Source of the DNA: JAFAZJ01 sp050183765
GTDB taxonomy: Bacteria; Pseudomonadota; Alphaproteobacteria; Reyranellales; Reyranellaceae
Reading direction: 5' to 3'
Length of the DNA: 64,000 bases
NCBI GenBank assembly: GCA_050183765.1
Contig: JBFXAZ010000015.1
Location: 1-64,000, forward strand
Each line of letters begins with the position of its first letter. Within the stretch, counting starts at the first letter, position 1. Shown piece after piece: positions 61,915 to 64,000 of this stretch. A model generated the notes under the pieces. The model saw nothing but the letters and a program-made list of their open reading frames with translations. It searched no databases and had not been told where the DNA came from. A program made the position numbers and the translations under genes.

Positions 61915-62394
61915 ATGTTCCGTTCGGCCAACGCCCCGTCCGGCTATCGCCCCAATGTGGGCATCATGCTGATCGGGGCCGACCGCCGCGTGTTCGTCGG
62001 CCAGCGCATCGATACCCGCATGGACGCCTGGCAGATGCCGCAGGGCGGGATCGACAGGGGCGAGACGCCCGAGCAGGCGGCCTTGCGCGAGATGGAGGAG
62101 GAGATCGGCACCGGCAAGGCCGAGCTCCTGCGCATGAGCGTGGACTGGTTCGCCTACGAATTGCCGCCCGATCTGGCGCGCACGATGTGGAAGGGCCGCT
62201 ATCGCGGCCAGGCGCAGAAATGGGCGGCATTGCGCTTCACCGGGGTCGACGAGGACATCCACCTCGACACCGCCCATCCCGAGTTCCGCGCCTGGCGCTG
62301 GGCGCGTGCGGCGGAGCTGCCGGCGCTGATCGTGCCGTTCAAGCGCGACGTCTACAGCGCCGTGGTGCGCGAGTTCGCCGATCTGGTGGAATGA
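61915..62394 (+). CDS. rppH: RNA pyrophosphohydrolase RppH
   Basis: A 159-residue Nudix hydrolase that removes pyrophosphate from the 5' end of mRNA. It starts FRSANAPSGYRPNVGIMLI; the Nudix box GGIDRGETPEQAALREMEEE is complete. The terminal segment FRAWRWARAAELPALIVPFKRDVYSAVV matches RppH. It lies 6 bp after the polysaccharide-deacetylase-like gene. Confidence 0.95.
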   Translation: MFRSANAPSGYRPNVGIMLIGADRRVFVGQRIDTRMDAWQMPQGGIDRGETPEQAALREMEEEIGTGKAELLRMSVDWFAYELPPDLARTMWKGRYRGQAQKWAALRFTGVDEDIHLDTAHPEFRAWRWARAAELPALIVPFKRDVYSAVVREFADLVE

Positions 62395-62457
62395 ACCGGC
62401 CGCCTTCCCTCGCTGCGCCAGGGATGGCAGCCTTGATCCGACCGCGCCGAACGCGCC

Positions 62458-63285
62458 TCAGTTGCTCGCCGCGGCAATGCGCTCGAACTTCGCGACCCGA
62501 CGGCGCAGGAATCGGAAGCCCAGGCGCGTGACCCAGTCGCGCAGGCGGCCGTTGGCCGGCAGGCCCGCGGCCTTGAGGATCATCGCCACGCCCCGATCGA
62601 GATGACCCGGACGGTAGATGCCGTAGGCGCGACGCATGTACTCGCTGGTGAAGCGCTTGCGGTCGTATGCCTCTCCTGGCGCGGCGTTGGTGGCGTAGTA
62701 GGCGCTGGCCAGCTCGTCGTCCTCGATCTCGCGCAGACGGCCCAGGCCGACGCGCAGGCGCGACCAGCGCCCCAGCCCCTCGACCTCGAGGTAGCGGCGC
62801 ATATGGGTGTAGAAGAGCTTGTAGTGGCGCAGCTCGTCGGCGGCGATGAAGGCACAGATCTGCTTCAGCACCGGCTCGTCGGTCCGATCGCGCAGCGCGG
62901 TGTAGAACGTGCTGGTGCCGGTCTCGACGATGCAGCGCGCCATGAGCTCGCCCGAGCGGGTGCCGCGGACGGACGTGGTGGAATCGACCGGCAGGCGATA
63001 GATCTCGGTGAACGTCTCGAAGGCGGCGTCGAAGTCGAAGGACGGATCGGCCAGCTGCGCCCAGCGACCCAGCGCCATGCCATGCACGACCTCTTCCTGT
63101 GCCCAGACGGGCGCCAGGGCTCTGAACTCCGGATCGTCCGCGAACACATTGCTCAGATAATCGCCATAGTCCGCGCCGTTGCGCTCGACCATGGCCGCCG
63201 CCTTCACGATCTTCAGAATCTCGGGATCGACCTTGCTCAAGTCGAACCGGTCCCAGCCGATGTCGTCTAGCGTCCAGTTCTTCAT
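62458..63285 (-). CDS. Ferritin-like di-iron protein
   Basis: A 275-residue four-helix-bundle protein. The iron ligands are visible in two E...ExxH sets: E in MVERNGADYGDYL with AQEEVVHGMALG, then E in VETGTSTFYTALRD with AADELRHYKLFY. This is the pattern of acyl-ACP desaturase and ribonucleotide-reductase-like oxygenases. A basic C-terminus (RLGFRFLRRRVAKFERI) could touch membrane. It lies between rppH and atpC on the minus strand, an unusual place. A substrate cannot be named. Confidence 0.8.
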   Translation of the reverse strand: MKNWTLDDIGWDRFDLSKVDPEILKIVKAAAMVERNGADYGDYLSNVFADDPEFRALAPVWAQEEVVHGMALGRWAQLADPSFDFDAAFETFTEIYRLPVDSTTSVRGTRSGELMARCIVETGTSTFYTALRDRTDEPVLKQICAFIAADELRHYKLFYTHMRRYLEVEGLGRWSRLRVGLGRLREIEDDELASAYYATNAAPGEAYDRKRFTSEYMRRAYGIYRPGHLDRGVAMILKAAGLPANGRLRDWVTRLGFRFLRRRVAKFERIAAASN

Positions 63286-63349
63286 GGGCCACGCCTTGGA
63301 CGTACCCCGTCCCCGTCCTATCGGTAGGGCGGGCGGGATGCCAAGTCTA

Positions 63350-63395
63350 CAGAAATAAAGTTGCCAGCCGGCGGTTTTTCAACCCGCCCGGCAAC
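63350..63395 (-). terminator. Possible terminator of the atp operon
   Basis: On the minus strand, GCCGGGCGG and CCGCCGGC can pair with one bulge (63367-63392), followed by TGGCAACTTTATTTC. It lies 28 bp after the atpC stop, the expected end of the operon. The T-run is interrupted. Confidence 0.4.
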
Positions 63396-63419
63396 ATGGG
63401 TATTTCCACTGAACAGCGT

Positions 63420-63830
63420 TCAGCGGGCAGCGTAGTAAGCGTAGGCGCGCTGCAGGTCATGCGCCACATCCACCGCCCTTTCCGCCGCCGGGCGCGCCGA
63501 CGCCGACGCCTCGGCCAGCTTCTCCTGTGCGTCGCGCAGGCGCCTGGCAAGCTGCTCGGCGGAAACCGCCTCGAAGGGCTGCGCCTCCTCGGCCAGCACC
63601 GTGCAGCGCTCGCGCGTGACCTCGGCGAACCCGCCGGCCACCATGTAGCGTGCCGTGGTCTTGCCGCCGTCCTGCACCTCGATCACGCCGGGGCGCACGG
63701 TGGAGATCATGGGGATGTGCCCCGGCAGGACGCCGAAATCGCCGTCGCCGCCGGGCACGATCACCATGTCGGCCTCGGTCGATGCCAGCTCGCGCTCCGG
63801 CATCACCAGGGAAAACGCCACCTTGGCCAT
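63420..63830 (-). CDS. atpC: F-type ATP synthase epsilon subunit
   Basis: A 136-residue subunit that couples rotation to catalysis. The N-terminal beta-domain is typical: VAFSLVMPERELASTEADMV, VPGGDGDFGVLPGHIPMIST and RPGVIEV, with YMVAGGFAEV. The C-terminal helices (QLARRLRDAQEKLAEA) are the inhibitory hairpin. It is 29 bp after the atpD stop, in the usual atpAGDC order on the minus strand. Confidence 0.96.
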   Translation of the reverse strand: MAKVAFSLVMPERELASTEADMVIVPGGDGDFGVLPGHIPMISTVRPGVIEVQDGGKTTARYMVAGGFAEVTRERCTVLAEEAQPFEAVSAEQLARRLRDAQEKLAEASASARPAAERAVDVAHDLQRAYAYYAAR

Positions 63831-63859
63831 TCAGGGGCCCTCCGACCAGTCGCTTAGGC

Positions 63860-64000
63860 TCAGGCCGCCTCGGCCGCCATCTTCTTGGCCTTGGCGACGG
63901 CCTCCTCGATGGTGCCGACCATGTAGAACGCCGCCTCGGGCAGATCGTCGTAGTCGCCCGCGACGATGCCCTTGAAGGCCTTGATCGTGTCCTCGAGCTT
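63860..64000 (-). CDS. atpD: F-type ATP synthase beta subunit, C-terminal end (5' part outside window)
   Basis: The final 46 codons of atpD, up to TGA at 63860-63862. The visible part KLEDTIKAFKGIVAGDYDDL, then EAAFYMVGTIEEAVAKAKKM, is the standard C-terminus of the catalytic beta subunit. The rest lies beyond the right edge. Confidence 0.96.
   Translation of the reverse strand, partial: KLEDTIKAFKGIVAGDYDDLPEAAFYMVGTIEEAVAKAKKMAAEAA

Overview
This is a 64 kb chromosomal window of high G+C DNA. Gene content and order point to an alphaproteobacterium: rplU-rpmA-obgE-proB, proA-nadD-rsfS-rlmH, gpmI-ctpA-rppH and atpC-atpD are all present, and in Rhodospirillales/Hyphomicrobiales-type genomes these usually lie close together. 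A soil lineage such as Reyranella is only a guess. No phage, insertion sequence, CRISPR array or rRNA was seen. One tRNA-Ser(CGA) is present.

Layout. 1-3.3 kb: rhodanese (cut by the window edge), a 2-oxoglutarate/Fe(II) oxygenase, a YghU-type glutathione transferase and a ModA-like binding protein without signal peptide. 3.4-9.3 kb: a class II lanthipeptide locus with an exporter-type ABC transporter, a phosphoribosyltransferase, a LanM synthetase and a previously easy-to-miss 46-residue precursor gene (lanA, 9097-9237, minus strand) that has its own promoter and terminator. 9.4-11.6 kb: a GMC oxidoreductase with its small subunit. 11.6-14.1 kb: a small defence-like patch with a DUF3883 gene broken by an in-frame stop, a BrnT/XRE toxin-antitoxin pair behind a 15-bp palindrome, and an HNH endonuclease. 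14.4-21.2 kb: a complete branched-chain-type amino-acid ABC transporter (livM-H-G-F-K) followed by a double-domain CoA-transferase. 21.3-25.4 kb: a crotonase, DUF2171, LigB dioxygenase, an MFS exporter and the tRNA.

25.5-28.6 kb holds rplU-rpmA-obgE-proB, with a terminator-like hairpin in the rplU leader. 28.7-36.3 kb is an insertion relative to the usual gene order: a dipeptide ABC operon, an HxlR/GFA divergent pair and PhzF. 36.4-39.8 kb resumes with proA, a secreted protein, nadD, rsfS and rlmH; the last two appear to start at AUU and AUC. 39.8-56.4 kb is a second accessory stretch: an SDR lacking the catalytic Tyr, a membrane/ferredoxin/adenylate cyclase fusion, ArsC, RecX with an orphan acyl-CoA carboxyltransferase, two tandem TetR regulators, an SGNH/SxtJ/DUF5989/carbamoyltransferase cassette, and a quinone reductase/nitronate monooxygenase/SDR operon. 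56.7-64 kb returns to core genes: a paralogue of the secreted protein, gpmI, ctpA, a divergent polysaccharide deacetylase, rppH, a di-iron ferritin-like protein, atpC and the end of atpD.

Several families of palindromic intergenic repeats (100-155 bp) lie inside operons. Some of them supply the ribosome-binding site of the next gene. The most novel items are the lanthipeptide locus with its Cys-Cys-Cys zinc-site LanM and very short vicinal-Cys core, the neighbouring non-AUG starts, the redox-type adenylate cyclase and the rplU attenuator.
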